DNA of 64,000 nucleotides from Brucella pituitosa (GTDB taxonomy: Bacteria > Pseudomonadota > Alphaproteobacteria > Rhizobiales > Rhizobiaceae): contig NZ_PYSY02000003.1 in assembly GCF_003049685.1 (NCBI RefSeq), positions 310,001 through 374,000 on the forward strand, written 5' to 3'. Below the pieces are notes generated by a model that was not told the DNA's origin, made no database searches, and was given only the letters and a program-made list of their open reading frames with translations. This document shows, piece after piece, positions 19,780 through 29,867 of this stretch. Each line of letters opens with the position of its first letter. The stretch's first letter is position 1. A program made the translations under genes and the position numbers.

Positions 19780-21142
19780 ATGTTAAGTGCCGAGCATGAA
19801 AAGTCTCTGGTCGCCCGACAAACCGACACCCTCGAGAAAGTGGCTTACGGAGAGCTACTGGCGTCGATAGCCGATCATCTTTGCAGGCGAGTGGAAACGA
19901 TAGCCCCGGGTGTTATCTGTTCCGTTCTGGCCGCTGATCGAAATGCCAGGCTACGGACGCTTGCAGGTCCGAGCCTTCCAGAGCAGTATTCGCGGGCGAT
20001 CGACGGAACGCTGATTGGGCCTGATGTTGGTTGTTGTGGCTCAGCGGCATATCGTGGCATTGCAGTTGAAATCACAGATATTGAATGTAACCCACATTTC
20101 GACAATTACAGGTCGTATTTACTTCCGCTTGGTTTAAAAGCCTGCTGGTCCAGTCCCATTAAGGCGCGGGATGGTCGCGTTGTTGGCACTTTCGCCTTTT
20201 ATTTTTCTTCCCAACGAGGACCGACAGACGTCGAAAGAGAAGTGGTTGAGCGCTGTACTCATCTTTGCAGCCTCGCCATAGAGCACGATGAAATCCAACG
20301 GTGCATGCACGAATTGGCATTCGTCGACCCTCTGTCGGGGAGCGCCTAACCGCGCCCGCTTCAATCTACGCATCAGTCAATTGACGGGCGAGAACCCGAA
20401 ACCTTTTGCCCTGCTGTTAATCGACCTAGATCACCCTATAACTCAAAGACAGAATCCAGAGGCGGGTTCATTTCCTTCGTGCCAGGGATGCGCACAGTCA
20501 TCACCTATAGGATTCAAACTATACGTGAGGTTAGAGACGCACTATCCGAAGGTCGCCTCCTCGCTGCTTATCAGCCGATCGTGCGGATCGATACTGCCCA
20601 GATCGTTGGCGTGGAAGCGTTGGTGCGCATGCGCACCCCGGAAGGGAGAATTGTATCAGCCGACCAGTTTCATGAAGCCATTTCGGACCCACGCATTGGC
20701 AACAATCTGACGGTGCAGATGCTGTCGCAAGTGACCACTGATGTGAGAGCATGGCTTGATAACGGTATTTCGCTCCAGCACGTCTGTATTAATGTTGCTG
20801 GCACCGATTTCCAGAAAAGCGGTCTCGAAGAACGGATCGTAGAAAAGTTTGCAGCCGCCAATATCCCTATAGAACATGTCATTCTCGAAATTAATGAAAC
20901 GGTTTTTATGGGTGGATACGACAATCACGTCGCGCGAGCAGCCGAAAATCTTCGGGCTAAGGGAATGCATGTTGCGCTCGATGACTTCGGCACCGGTCAC
21001 GCCTCGCTCACCCATCTCATAGATTTCCCCGTTGATATCATCAAGATCGACAAAACATTCGTCGGTCGTATGATAGAAGACCGTCGGAGCCTGGCAATCG
21101 TCGAAGGATTGATCGAAGTCGCACTTAAGCTTGATGTAGAGC
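19780..21142 (+). pseudogene. Broken GAF-GGDEF-EAL cyclic di-GMP gene
   Basis: Frame 1 from ATG 19780 (good GGGAGAGG site) encodes a GAF domain ('GVICSVLAAD', 'DVGCCGSAAYRG', 'CWSSPIKARDGRVVGTFAFY') and then 'ELAFVDPLSG'. A shift to another frame near 20335 continues into the start of a GGDEF domain ('APNRARFNLRISQLTG', 'PFALLLIDLDH'). The GGDEF core is then missing. From about 20515 the original frame resumes with an EAL domain ('YQPIVRIDTAQIVGVEALVRM', 'HVILEINETVF', 'ALDDFGTGHASLTHL', 'IIKIDKTFV'). It breaks off after 'GLIEVALKLDVE'. Cyclase activity is lost; the EAL part lacks its end, so the gene is considered dead. Confidence 0.85.
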
Positions 21143-21329
21143 GCAACTGCTCGCATCCGGTCTTTGTAGGAATACATGAACTACCTCTCTCTGATAGTCC
21201 AAGTTTTCGTCCGCCCCCCTCCCGCAAACGATGCTGATGCTGTTGGCAAATGCCCTTTTATTAGCTGGCAGCTTCCCGATTGGGCGGGTAAGAGCAGCGA
21301 GTTCGCTTGATCCATTCTCGAATAGGCGC

Positions 21330-22250
21330 TTAGGATGATCCTGCTGGAGGATGTCCGACGATATCGCCCTTCAAGAACGATATGAGTGCACGCAACGGCG
21401 GCGGCGTCTGGCGACGGCTGGGATGATAAAGGTAGAAGCCAGATAACGGCTTGCACCACGCTTCCAGCACCCTGACCAACGTGCCTGAGGCGATCTGTGT
21501 TGCCACACTAGTTTCGGGGAGATACGCCAATCCCATTCCAGCGATTGCCGCGTCGCGGATGATGCTCGTATCGTTCACCAACAGCGGCCCTTCGACCGCG
21601 ACGTCCACGGACCCGCTCGCGTCATCGAATTGCCATCTATGCAGGCGCCCGGAAGAGGCCCATCGATAGACAATGCATTCATGATTGCGGAGATCCCGTG
21701 GGGTCTCGGGCCGTGGATGCCTTGCGAAATAGCTGGGAGCACCGACGACAGCGACACGGAACGAGTCGGTCAGACGGGTCGCAATCATATCTTGAGCCAA
21801 CAGTCCGCCCATCCGAATACCAGCATCGCATCCGGCGGCGACCACGTCGCTTAGGTCGTCATCAATCATTAGGTTGAGGCGGATGCCGGGATAGAGTTCG
21901 TGGAATTGCGCCATGCGGGGCAGTAGGATCAATTCCGCCGCCAGGCGCGGAAGATTGAGCCGCACCATTCCGACGGGGCTTTCGCGAAGCGCAGCGACGT
22001 CGCCGACAGCCTCCTCCAGGCCACTCAACGCCGGTCCAAGACGGGCATAAAGCAGTTCGCCAGCCTCGGTCGGGCTTACGCTTCGTGTTGTTCGGTTCAA
22101 AAGGCGTACACCGATACGTCGCTCCAGCCGGTTCAGTGTTCGGCTGAGAGCGGATGGCGTTACGTTCAATCGCCGCGCCGCGCCACGGAAACTGCTAGCC
22201 TCGAAAACCGCCATGAAAGCGGTCAGTTCGCCAAAGTCGCCACGATTCAT
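21330..22250 (-). CDS. LysR-family transcriptional regulator
   Basis: A 306-residue regulator. The HTH is 'ASSFRGAARRLNVTPSALSRTLNRLERRIG' at residues 17-46, followed by an effector domain with 'VRLNLPRLAAELILLPRMAQF'. The ATG complementary to 22248-22250 is chosen because AGGAGC lies just upstream and LysR proteins start close to the HTH. It is divergent from the oxidoreductase gene at 22347, the usual arrangement for a LysR regulator and its target. Confidence 0.92.
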   Translation of the reverse strand: MNRGDFGELTAFMAVFEASSFRGAARRLNVTPSALSRTLNRLERRIGVRLLNRTTRSVSPTEAGELLYARLGPALSGLEEAVGDVAALRESPVGMVRLNLPRLAAELILLPRMAQFHELYPGIRLNLMIDDDLSDVVAAGCDAGIRMGGLLAQDMIATRLTDSFRVAVVGAPSYFARHPRPETPRDLRNHECIVYRWASSGRLHRWQFDDASGSVDVAVEGPLLVNDTSIIRDAAIAGMGLAYLPETSVATQIASGTLVRVLEAWCKPLSGFYLYHPSRRQTPPPLRALISFLKGDIVGHPPAGSS

Positions 22251-22346
22251 TGTTGCTCCTGAGTCAACAGCCAGTGCCACATATAGACGATTGTAGTTTA
22301 CAGTCTGAGCGACGATCTTCGAGACATATTCTTGAGGAATCAGTAC

Positions 22347-23366
22347 ATGACTGAAATTGTGAACATGGCCGCCTGGCAGAATGCACCGGGACAATCGCTC
22401 GTGATCAGGCCGGTCTCTCCGACCGTCTTGGGTTCTGGCGAAATTCTCATCCGCAATGCCGCCGTCGCCATCAATCCGCTCGACTGGCTGTTACAGGAGA
22501 ATGCCTTGCTGCCTTGGCTCGATTATCCCGCGATCCTTGGCAGTGATGTCGCCGGTGAGGTTGTTGTGGTTGGACCGGGCGTAACGCGGTTTAAGATCGG
22601 TGACCGAGTGCTCGGTCAGGCGGTCGGAACGACGGTCAATGATCCGGCACAGGGCGCGTTCCAGACGCACACGGTGGTGCCGGAAAACATGGCTTCGCCG
22701 ATACCGGACACGATGGCATTCACGGCGGCGGCGGTCCTGCCGCTTGGTCTGGGCACGGCTGCTTGTGGCCTTTACCAAGAAGTTCATCTCGGATTGACAC
22801 CCCCGTCGCTGGCGCCCACACCCACCGATCAAGTGGTCCTGATCTGGGGCGCATCCTCAAGTGTCGGCTGCAATGCTGTTCAGCTTGCGGTTGCGTCTGG
22901 TTACCAATGCATCGCGGTCGCCTCGACCCATCATGCCGAGTTGTTGAAGCGGCTCGGAGCGTCCTTGGTCCTCGATCATCGACGGCCCAGCATCATTGAA
23001 GACGTCGTGCACGCGCTGCGCGGCAAGACGCTAGCGGGAGCATTGCATACCACCGGCAATATGGCGGACTCCTTTGCCGTCGTGGCTCGCTCCGAGGGGC
23101 GCCGTGTTGTCGCGACAACGTTGCCTCCGTCGGACGGCGTGCCTCCGCAGGTCGAGGCACGGCATATCTTCGGCACCAGCCTTAAAGACGACGCGGTGGG
23201 CGCGATGATCTACCGCGATTTTCTGCCTGCGGCGCTGGCCGTTGGGCGTTATCGCGCCGCGCCGCCACCACGCATCGCAGGAAATGGGCTTGAAAGTCTT
23301 CAAACGGCAATAGAAATGCAAAAAGCCGGCGTGTCCGGGGAGAAAGTTGTCGTCAGTATGAGTTGA
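22347..23366 (+). CDS. Zinc-type MDR-superfamily oxidoreductase (quinone reductase/enoyl reductase-like)
   Basis: A 339-residue medium-chain dehydrogenase/reductase. The N-terminal catalytic domain contains 'INPLDWLLQENALLPWLDYP' and 'LGSDVAGEVVVVGPGVTRFKIGDRVLG'. The nucleotide-binding fold is 'VVLIWGASSSVGCNAVQLA' near residue 165. The structural-zinc cysteine cluster of classical alcohol dehydrogenases is absent, which favours the zinc-independent quinone oxidoreductase branch. The start at ATG 22347 has GAGGAA upstream. Likely controlled by the divergent LysR gene. Confidence 0.85.
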   Translation: MTEIVNMAAWQNAPGQSLVIRPVSPTVLGSGEILIRNAAVAINPLDWLLQENALLPWLDYPAILGSDVAGEVVVVGPGVTRFKIGDRVLGQAVGTTVNDPAQGAFQTHTVVPENMASPIPDTMAFTAAAVLPLGLGTAACGLYQEVHLGLTPPSLAPTPTDQVVLIWGASSSVGCNAVQLAVASGYQCIAVASTHHAELLKRLGASLVLDHRRPSIIEDVVHALRGKTLAGALHTTGNMADSFAVVARSEGRRVVATTLPPSDGVPPQVEARHIFGTSLKDDAVGAMIYRDFLPAALAVGRYRAAPPPRIAGNGLESLQTAIEMQKAGVSGEKVVVSMS

Positions 23367-23536
23367 ACTGCTGCCTCCCCGCGAGTTGACTAGACACCCG
23401 GGTCCTGCATGATCGATTTGCAAGTTGTCCCCTGGCCGTCGACTTCCGTCCACGGACGATATCGCCGTCCATCACCGATTTAGCGCAAGGCGACACTGGG
23501 TTCGCCTGCTATACGCAATTATCGACACTACCCACT

Positions 23537-23552
23537 TTGAGTGATAACTCAA
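23537..23552. promoter_or_regulatory. Perfect palindrome TTGAGT-GATA-ACTCAA
   Basis: Two exact 6-bp arms separated by GATA, about 50 bp upstream of the CPBP protease gene. The size and symmetry suit a dimeric repressor site. The cognate regulator is unknown. Confidence 0.5.
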
Positions 23553-23602
23553 GGAAACAACCAATGTAACAGTCAGGCAATTGGTGGATTTGAGGCTTGC
23601 TA

Positions 23603-24289
23603 ATGACTGATATCCGACCAATCCAGACACAAGTGAACCGGCAACCTGGGTGGCCGGAGATCGCAATCGCAGTCGGTGTTTATGTCCTCGGCATTAGCTT
23701 TCTTGGATACTGGCTGCTACTCCAACCCGACGACAAAGCCGTTTTTCGCATCAACATTGCTGGCGCAATGAACTTTGCGCTTGGCTTTGCTGGGTTTCTC
23801 GGCGCTTACCTCTATCGTGTTCGCAACTGGAAGGCATTCGGTTTTCGTCCGACGACGCTCAAATGGATAGCGATCAGCATAGCGCTCGGCGTGATCGGCT
23901 TTGGCCTGATCTTCATTGTCGAAGCAGTCTATTTCCATTTCATCACCGAAGCGAATACGCAAGCGGATTTTCAAGCTGCGGCAAACGGTGGGCTCACAGG
24001 GATACTGCTTCTATTGTTCACTAGCGCAGTCTTGGGACCGATTGGCGAGGAACTCGTTTTTCGCGGAGTGGTTCAAAGTGGCCTCGAAAAATTCGGATCA
24101 GGGGTCGCGTTAGTTGGCAGTTCGCTCATGTTTGCGGCGGTTCATGGTCCAAGCGTCATCTTTTTCGATGCTTTTGTGATGGGTCTTTTCTTCGGTGCGG
24201 CGTTCCGGCTGTCAGGCTCCATCTGGCCGGCAGTAGTCCTCCACGTAGTCTACAACGGTCTCAACCTCATTTATTATTCGACGATCTAG
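23603..24289 (+). CDS. CPBP-family intramembrane glutamic endopeptidase
   Basis: A 228-residue membrane protein of the CAAX protease/bacteriocin-processing (CPBP) family. Motif 1 is 'PIGEELVFRGVV' (EExxxR, near residue 150), motif 2 'SLMFAAVHGPS' (FxxxH), motif 3 'AVVLHVVYNGLN' (HxxxN). Hydrophobic spans surround these. All catalytic residues are present, so an active protease is expected; substrates are unknown. The start at ATG 23603 has GAGG upstream; a TTG at 23597 is less likely. Single gene. Confidence 0.9.
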   Translation: MTDIRPIQTQVNRQPGWPEIAIAVGVYVLGISFLGYWLLLQPDDKAVFRINIAGAMNFALGFAGFLGAYLYRVRNWKAFGFRPTTLKWIAISIALGVIGFGLIFIVEAVYFHFITEANTQADFQAAANGGLTGILLLLFTSAVLGPIGEELVFRGVVQSGLEKFGSGVALVGSSLMFAAVHGPSVIFFDAFVMGLFFGAAFRLSGSIWPAVVLHVVYNGLNLIYYSTI

Positions 24290-24625
24290 AGGCGGAACGC
24301 TGGCCGCGCTTGTAAGCAGTCCTGATCGCTATCAATGCCAGTATGAAAACTTTGACGAGAGTCCGATCATAGTCATGTGGACTCAGTATCCTGAAACGCG
24401 GTGACGAACCGGGCGACGTCGGAGCCTATCGATTAGGCGTCGGAATTACCTGCGAATGACTTGTCGCGAAGGCGCGCATCCTGCACGAATTTGCGTTTTC
24501 GACCGGAGTCGAGGCCGATAGTTCTTCGTAACTTCTACGTAATTTTCGACAGCCATACGTCTCAGTCTCGGTGCTTATCAACGGTCGACGGACGGCCGTA
24601 GTGGCAATGGATCGAAAGGACAGGC
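24290..24625. other. Intergenic stretch without recognised genes
   Basis: No open frame with coding features was seen. The last 15 bases hold the AAAGGAC ribosome binding site for the lipoprotein gene. Confidence 0.35.
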
Positions 24626-24910
24626 ATGAAAAAGATCATTTCAGGCGTACTCGTTTGCTTGACGCTGACAGCGTGCAGCCAGACGGAAAAGGGCGCCGGC
24701 ATTGGTGCTGCGGGCGGCGCTATCATTGGTGGGCTGGCAAGCGGCACCTGGGAAGGCGCTGCAGTGGGAGCCGCCGCAGGTGGCGCGGGCGGGGCCGTGG
24801 TAGGAAACATCAGAGAACGTAACAACAGAAACAGCCGCGACCGCTGGGAACAACGGGACCGCCGGAACTACGACTGCAGATACAGGGATAATTACGGCCG
24901 CTGCCGATAA
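24626..24910 (+). CDS. Small glycine-zipper lipoprotein
   Basis: A 94-residue envelope protein. The lipobox is 'LTLTAC' with the acylated Cys at residue 17. Residues 23-60 are a Gly/Ala-rich double-span glycine zipper ('GIGAAGGAIIGGLASG', 'GAAVGAAAGGAGGAVVG'). The C-terminal third is Arg/Asn/Tyr-rich ('RERNNRNSRDRWEQRDRRN') and would be highly basic. Such proteins insert in the outer membrane or periplasm and are often stress-related. No operon partner. Confidence 0.85.
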   Translation: MKKIISGVLVCLTLTACSQTEKGAGIGAAGGAIIGGLASGTWEGAAVGAAAGGAGGAVVGNIRERNNRNSRDRWEQRDRRNYDCRYRDNYGRCR

Positions 24911-25038
24911 AGATTGCGGCCTGGGTGGCGCACGTAGAGGCCGAGTTTGTTCAGCGGAAACCCGTTCAACATCTTCTTATCAACCAGATGTCGCGTAACT
25001 TCGAATATTTGTTGCACAAAACAGAAACGGAATCTCAT

Positions 25039-25500
25039 ATGAAGCTTCGTCGCGGTTTGCCAAGTGACATTCCTTTTATTTATCGCTTGGAAAAACAGTA
25101 CATTGAAGAGCTTGAAAATGATCAGCTAACAAAATGGCAGGGCAATATAGAGCGCCATCTCGAACAATGGATTAGCAGCCTTCCCCAGACAACAATTGCA
25201 CAGTTACAGGGCACACGGGCAGGCTATCTGTTTTGGGAGCGCGAAGGCGAGAAAGCGCTAATTGCGTCGGTGAATGTCGCTACTGAATGCAGACGCAAGG
25301 GAGTCGGTTTGGCTTTAGTAGAAAGTTTCGAGAGTGAAGCTCGGCTCGCTGGGTGTTCCGTGGCGGAGCTGGGCTTCGTCACCCATAATCCTGCAAGATA
25401 TTTATATGAAAAATGCGGCTATCAACCCTCGGGTATGGAAGGCCGCTATTTGTTGATGACCAAGTGCTTAGGAACGCTTGGTCTCAAAGGCTTTGACTGA
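25039..25500 (+). CDS. GNAT-family N-acetyltransferase
   Basis: A 153-residue acetyltransferase. The acetyl-CoA-binding motif A is 'VATECRRKGVGLALVESFESEA' (R/Q-x-x-G-x-G/A) near residue 90, and the C-terminal part has 'NPARYLYEKCGYQPSG', typical of GNAT. I chose ATG 25039 since 'MKLRRGLPSDIPFIYRLE' is a standard GNAT N-terminus; a longer frame from 24925 adds an atypical extension. The substrate is unknown. Confidence 0.85.
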   Translation: MKLRRGLPSDIPFIYRLEKQYIEELENDQLTKWQGNIERHLEQWISSLPQTTIAQLQGTRAGYLFWEREGEKALIASVNVATECRRKGVGLALVESFESEARLAGCSVAELGFVTHNPARYLYEKCGYQPSGMEGRYLLMTKCLGTLGLKGFD

Positions 25501-25858
25501 AATCTCCGAGACCAGTTCGCCACTTTTGTAGAGGCTACCCGAAGCGCACCATTTTGGTCGATTTGGAATTGAGTTTGATGGTCTTTGTTCTAGACTTGAA
25601 CTCTAAATCAGAAATACGCCAACCAATTTGCCCCGAGTACAATTCGAGAGCACACGGGCGGCGATGCTGTGTCTGAATGCTCGCCAAAAGAATAACACGG
25701 TGCGCATCGCGCGAAATGCCGACGTCAGCTTGGGAACAGATTATCACAACGCCACCGTGGGACAGGCGGGGGGGGAGGGGGAATTGGAATTGAGCGGCGA
25801 CGATTGGGACTGGAAATCAGTGGCTGTTTGCAACCGGCATCTGGAATCCTAGTTACAA
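25501..25858. other. Intergenic region between convergent genes
   Basis: The acetyltransferase and autotransporter genes converge here. The main content is one copy of a dispersed repeat (25689-25830). Short open frames on both strands overlap it and are not considered genes. Confidence 0.35.
25689..25830. repeat. Diverged dispersed repeat, copy A
   Basis: This stretch aligns along its whole length with 40469-40585. Shared blocks include GCGCGAA, CGTCAG, GAACAGAT and a GGGGAGGGG(G)AATTG run followed by GGCGACGATTGG or GGCGGCGATTGG. Identity is roughly three-quarters by eye with a few gaps. In one minus-strand frame both copies share 'LSV-KLT' and 'RA-R-V' patterns, so it might be a decayed small gene rather than pure non-coding repeat. 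Confidence 0.6.
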
Positions 25859-28800
25859 TCACCAATCGAAACGGATGCCGAAGGTGCCTGCCGTTGCTGT
25901 TTGGTTACTGCGCCCACTATCGGGAGACCAGCGGTAGCTGGCCTGACCGTACAGGCTCACATTCTCCTTTAGACGCACCGTGAGGCCGCCGCCGATCTCA
26001 AGCGCTGTGTCGCCGAAGCTGTTCTCAATCGCGGGTGAGGATGGTCCAAAGAACACGGTGTCATTGCCTGAGAAGGAATGCCAGAGATTGAACCGCGCAT
26101 AGGGCTGCCACAATGTTCCGCGCTCATCTCGGGTTAAATATTGCAATCTTGCGCCAAGCCGACCGGTCCAGGCTCTCCCTGCATCCCAATCCACTCTCGA
26201 ATATTGATCGTGTGACCCGTCCACCGACATGTACTGATAGACGATCTGTGCTTGCGGTTCGATCAGCCAACGATCATCCTCACCAAAGCGGATCGGATAG
26301 CCTGCTTCGAGCGATGCCGTATATCCGGTTGTATTTGTGGTGAGGCTAGCGTTGTAAGCCGATACCGCATCCGCGTCGTACCAGCTTCCCTGTACGACCG
26401 CATCGACATACCAGCCGCTCGGTGCAAAATGCGTCCAATAGGCTCCGAGCGATGGGCCTTTCAGCGTCAGTTCGCCCACGCCCAGGTCTTGCGTTCCTTG
26501 TGCAAAGCCGCGCACCGAGCTCGAATCATAGTTCGAATAGGCGAAGTACAGACCAGCATGGTCACGGTGGCCACTGTCCGTTGTCCGCCGCAGAATGTCG
26601 AGGCCCGTCTGGAAGCCGGTCAGATCACCTTTCGCGCTAGCATCGACCGAACCGCCCCATCGGTTGCTGAAGTGCTCTCCGAACATCCGTCCCCAGGCGC
26701 CGTTCACGTAAGTCCGCGATTGCGGCACTCCTCGCAGGTTTTCCTCCTCGCCGACACGCTCATGTAGTGTGCCCAGGGTGGCAAGACCCATTTGCCGCGC
26801 TATAGCAGGGATTGGCGCATAAAGCGCGACTTCCGGGCGATAGAGCGGAATTTCCGGTCCTTCCGTCGCGGGGGCTGTCGGTGTGTCGATGATGTGGGAC
26901 CGGAGGAACCAGTCGTTCGAATCTGTGCGACCACCGCGGAAAAGCTGGTACTCGTAAGCGCCCGCAGTCACCCGCTGGCCGAGCGTGAAAGCGTCGTTCG
27001 TGGTGGTGCCGCCATTTGTCACCTGCACCAGCCTGATGCCGTCGGCTGTAGTCTGCTCTCCCGGACCGCCGGTATTGTTGACAAGTACCGATGTCGTGCC
27101 GCCGGCTTGGCCGCCATTGATCACCAACAGATTGCTCGGCGAATTGTCAGCGCCAAGATAGGTGTTGAAGCCAATCCGGCTACCTGCGCTACCGCTGTAG
27201 CTGCCGACTGTCAGGGTGGTGTAGGTATTTGATCGTGGCAGGAACTGGATCAGACCGCTATTGGCAACCGCATCGGTTGCGTTGGAATGGCCGGTGACGT
27301 TCCAGATACTGTTAGCATCAATCGTGATATCCGTCGCGTTTCTGGCCAATCCGGTCCACAGGCTGTCCTGCGCCAATGACAGATCTGCAGTGTTGCCAGT
27401 GTCGGCCAGCAGGTCACCCGTCCATTGAGAGGTAGTCAGGCTGGCGCTGACAGTATTGCCAGCACCGACGAGCATAAGATTGCCGGTCCACCGGCTGTTG
27501 CTGAGATTATATGTGAGCGTCGAAGGGTCCACGACGATGTCACCCGTAAGCGACGAAATGCCGTTGATATTGAGTATCAGGTTGCTTGACGCACCTGCTG
27601 CATCCTCGGTCACTTTTGCCAGCAAGAGCTGTCCGTTGACCACAGCTGGCTTAATAGTTGTGTTGCCATTGATCGAGATAGTGCCGACGCCTCCCTCGGC
27701 AAGGATGATTGGACCATTTGCGGCGCTGAGACTGCCGCCCGAGAACGACACGGTGCTCGGCGCACTTCCGGCAAGGTAAACAGCAGATGATCCCGAGCCA
27801 TTTACTGCGATTGTGGAGCCGGATGCGGTGAGCGTACCGCCATTGGCTGATGCGAGACCGTGCGCTGCACTGCCCATTGTGGCAACGGTTGCATTAGAAG
27901 CGGTGATGCTGCCGCCTGCCATTGAGTGCAGGCCGATGGCGTTAGTTTTTTGCGTGGTGACTTTGGTGCCGGTCAAGGTGATCGTGCTGCCAGCGTCGGT
28001 CGAACGGACACCATCGGCACCACCGAATGTGGCGCTATCACCACCCTTTGTTGTTATTGTGCCACCCGTGATCACGGCCGTCGCACCCTGACTGACACGA
28101 ACGCCGATGCTCCCATCGCCAATAGTAGTGATAGTCGCGTTCTGGGCATGCAGTTCGCTGCCTGTCCCGATTACATCCGCGCCGTGGCTCTCCAGCCCCA
28201 CCTCTGCCGCCGGGAATTGAAGGACAGGGGGATTGCTGCCAGTCAGGGTGAAACCTGTTGTGATTTCTGTTCCAGTTACGGTGATCGTGCCAGCATCGGT
28301 GACGAGCAGACCTGCGCTGGACGGACCGGACGTCCGGACTATGGTGTTGGTTAATATGACCGTACTGTATGCACCGCTTGCCTCTGAGCCGGTCGAATTG
28401 GGTTGGTAGGTGAAAATGCCATAACCGGCGAAATCGATGCTGCCTCCGGCATCAGCCCATACACCTTGGCTGTTTGCGCCATAAGTGGCGGTACTGGCAC
28501 CATCACGAACAACAATGCTGCTGTCAACGCCGCGAGCAAGCATGCCAGGAGCGTCGCTATTGATTGTGCCGCCATAATAATCGCCGGAGGCGATAGCGCC
28601 GCCACCCATGGTGACTGTTCCCCCACCAGTAGCGAATAGAACAGCGCCACCACTTCCGTAGCCGTTTATATAGCCATTATTGAGGATGAGATTACTGCCG
28701 ACGCCGGAAGCTGCCGCGCCCGGTGCATTGTCGCCAAAGCTGAACGTATTTAGATAATTGAGAGTGATCGCCCCCCCGACATCTGCAAATGCGGCAGAGG

Positions 28801-29413
28801 CGGCCGTGCCGTAGATTGTGAGATCGGTGCGGGTGAGCGTGATTATTCCGCCACCTACTGCGTAGGCTCCGTGCGCGTTGTCCAGGACGGTGGACACGGA
28901 ACTATCGGTCAGCGTGACGCTGCTATTGGCTCCAACTGCGCTGATGCCATAAGCGTTGGTGCCATAGATGGTGACCGTAGTATAGTTTCCTGTAATCACC
29001 CCGCCTGCCTCGGCGTGGAGGCCGTGACCGCCCGTGCCGTTGGTGGTTATCTCAGAAACAGCATCTGAGGAGGTGCCGATCAAGTTAGCAGTACCTTTAC
29101 CACTCGCACGCACACCGTGACCGCTGCCAGTAGCTGTTAGTAAAACAGAGGTGCCACTATAGCTGCCGGTGCCTGAGACGTCGATCACCGGCGCAACATT
29201 AGCGCTTTCTCGCGTGGTGAGAGCTGGATCCGAGCAACTGCCGGAAGAAATACTAACGGATGCCGGTGCCGATGGAGCGCATTGCGCCAGCGCCTGCGAG
29301 GAGGGCGACAACGTCGTCATCGCTACGGCCAAGGTCGCAGGATTAAAGAAAATGGAACTCAATAGTGCTTTCTTGCACGCGCCAAGCCTTGGAATGGCGA
29401 CAGACATCCCCAT
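25859..29413 (-). CDS. Large type Va autotransporter (adhesin-like)
   Basis: About 1184 residues. A long signal peptide ends near 'SPSSQALAQC'. Residues about 50-840 are a Ser/Thr/Gly-rich passenger made of many short repeats such as 'GVGSNLILNNG', 'GGTITTKGG', 'GGSITASNATV', the pattern of a right-handed beta-helix of the pertactin/AIDA type. Residues about 900-1184 form the translocator barrel: 'SRTYVNGAWGRMFGEHFSNRW' begins it and it ends in 'TFGIRFDW' with a C-terminal aromatic residue. Start: a TTG at 29443 opens the frame, but the ATG complementary to 29411-29413 is preferred. Probably surface-exposed and involved in adhesion. The passenger is Asn/Ser-rich, unlike neighbouring genes. 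Confidence 0.9.
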   Translation of the reverse strand: MGMSVAIPRLGACKKALLSSIFFNPATLAVAMTTLSPSSQALAQCAPSAPASVSISSGSCSDPALTTRESANVAPVIDVSGTGSYSGTSVLLTATGSGHGVRASGKGTANLIGTSSDAVSEITTNGTGGHGLHAEAGGVITGNYTTVTIYGTNAYGISAVGANSSVTLTDSSVSTVLDNAHGAYAVGGGIITLTRTDLTIYGTAASAAFADVGGAITLNYLNTFSFGDNAPGAAASGVGSNLILNNGYINGYGSGGAVLFATGGGTVTMGGGAIASGDYYGGTINSDAPGMLARGVDSSIVVRDGASTATYGANSQGVWADAGGSIDFAGYGIFTYQPNSTGSEASGAYSTVILTNTIVRTSGPSSAGLLVTDAGTITVTGTEITTGFTLTGSNPPVLQFPAAEVGLESHGADVIGTGSELHAQNATITTIGDGSIGVRVSQGATAVITGGTITTKGGDSATFGGADGVRSTDAGSTITLTGTKVTTQKTNAIGLHSMAGGSITASNATVATMGSAAHGLASANGGTLTASGSTIAVNGSGSSAVYLAGSAPSTVSFSGGSLSAANGPIILAEGGVGTISINGNTTIKPAVVNGQLLLAKVTEDAAGASSNLILNINGISSLTGDIVVDPSTLTYNLSNSRWTGNLMLVGAGNTVSASLTTSQWTGDLLADTGNTADLSLAQDSLWTGLARNATDITIDANSIWNVTGHSNATDAVANSGLIQFLPRSNTYTTLTVGSYSGSAGSRIGFNTYLGADNSPSNLLVINGGQAGGTTSVLVNNTGGPGEQTTADGIRLVQVTNGGTTTNDAFTLGQRVTAGAYEYQLFRGGRTDSNDWFLRSHIIDTPTAPATEGPEIPLYRPEVALYAPIPAIARQMGLATLGTLHERVGEEENLRGVPQSRTYVNGAWGRMFGEHFSNRWGGSVDASAKGDLTGFQTGLDILRRTTDSGHRDHAGLYFAYSNYDSSSVRGFAQGTQDLGVGELTLKGPSLGAYWTHFAPSGWYVDAVVQGSWYDADAVSAYNASLTTNTTGYTASLEAGYPIRFGEDDRWLIEPQAQIVYQYMSVDGSHDQYSRVDWDAGRAWTGRLGARLQYLTRDERGTLWQPYARFNLWHSFSGNDTVFFGPSSPAIENSFGDTALEIGGGLTVRLKENVSLYGQASYRWSPDSGRSNQTATAGTFGIRFDW

Positions 29414-29867
29414 GTGGTCATCACGCAATCGATGCTCCCCCAAACACGAAAACCATTGATACCAGGTAACTCGAGAATCAATTTAATATATTAATATAGT
29501 CTGCTTAAGTGTTTGCAAGTCTGCTAATAGATGTTTCGAAACCGCCAAAATGTTAAGAATAGCCATTTGTCGCGCTTGGAGAAGCCACGCCGTAATCGTC
29601 CCGCCATTGGCGAGATTATCTGATTACGTTGCTGTCTGCAAAAATGCGGCTACGCAAACAAACCTGTGCGCTACACGCGAACTTGTTAGATAGAAAAAGG
29701 CGTCGATGGATCCGATCGCCTCATTCACCTCCAGCAAAAATATCGCTCCGTTTGGCTGAGCGATAATTTAGCACGCTCCACAGTATTTAGCCGGATACCA
29801 AGCCTACATACAGCTGCAGGTATCAGGTCGGCCTTACCTGCCGGAGCACATGCCTCATCACGTGAAT
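29414..29867. other. Upstream region of the autotransporter, bordered by the IS6 element
   Basis: No gene is supported. Sequence near 29480-29500 is very AT-rich (TTTAATATATTAATATAG) and probably holds the autotransporter promoter. The right edge is the left inverted repeat of the insertion sequence. Confidence 0.4.
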
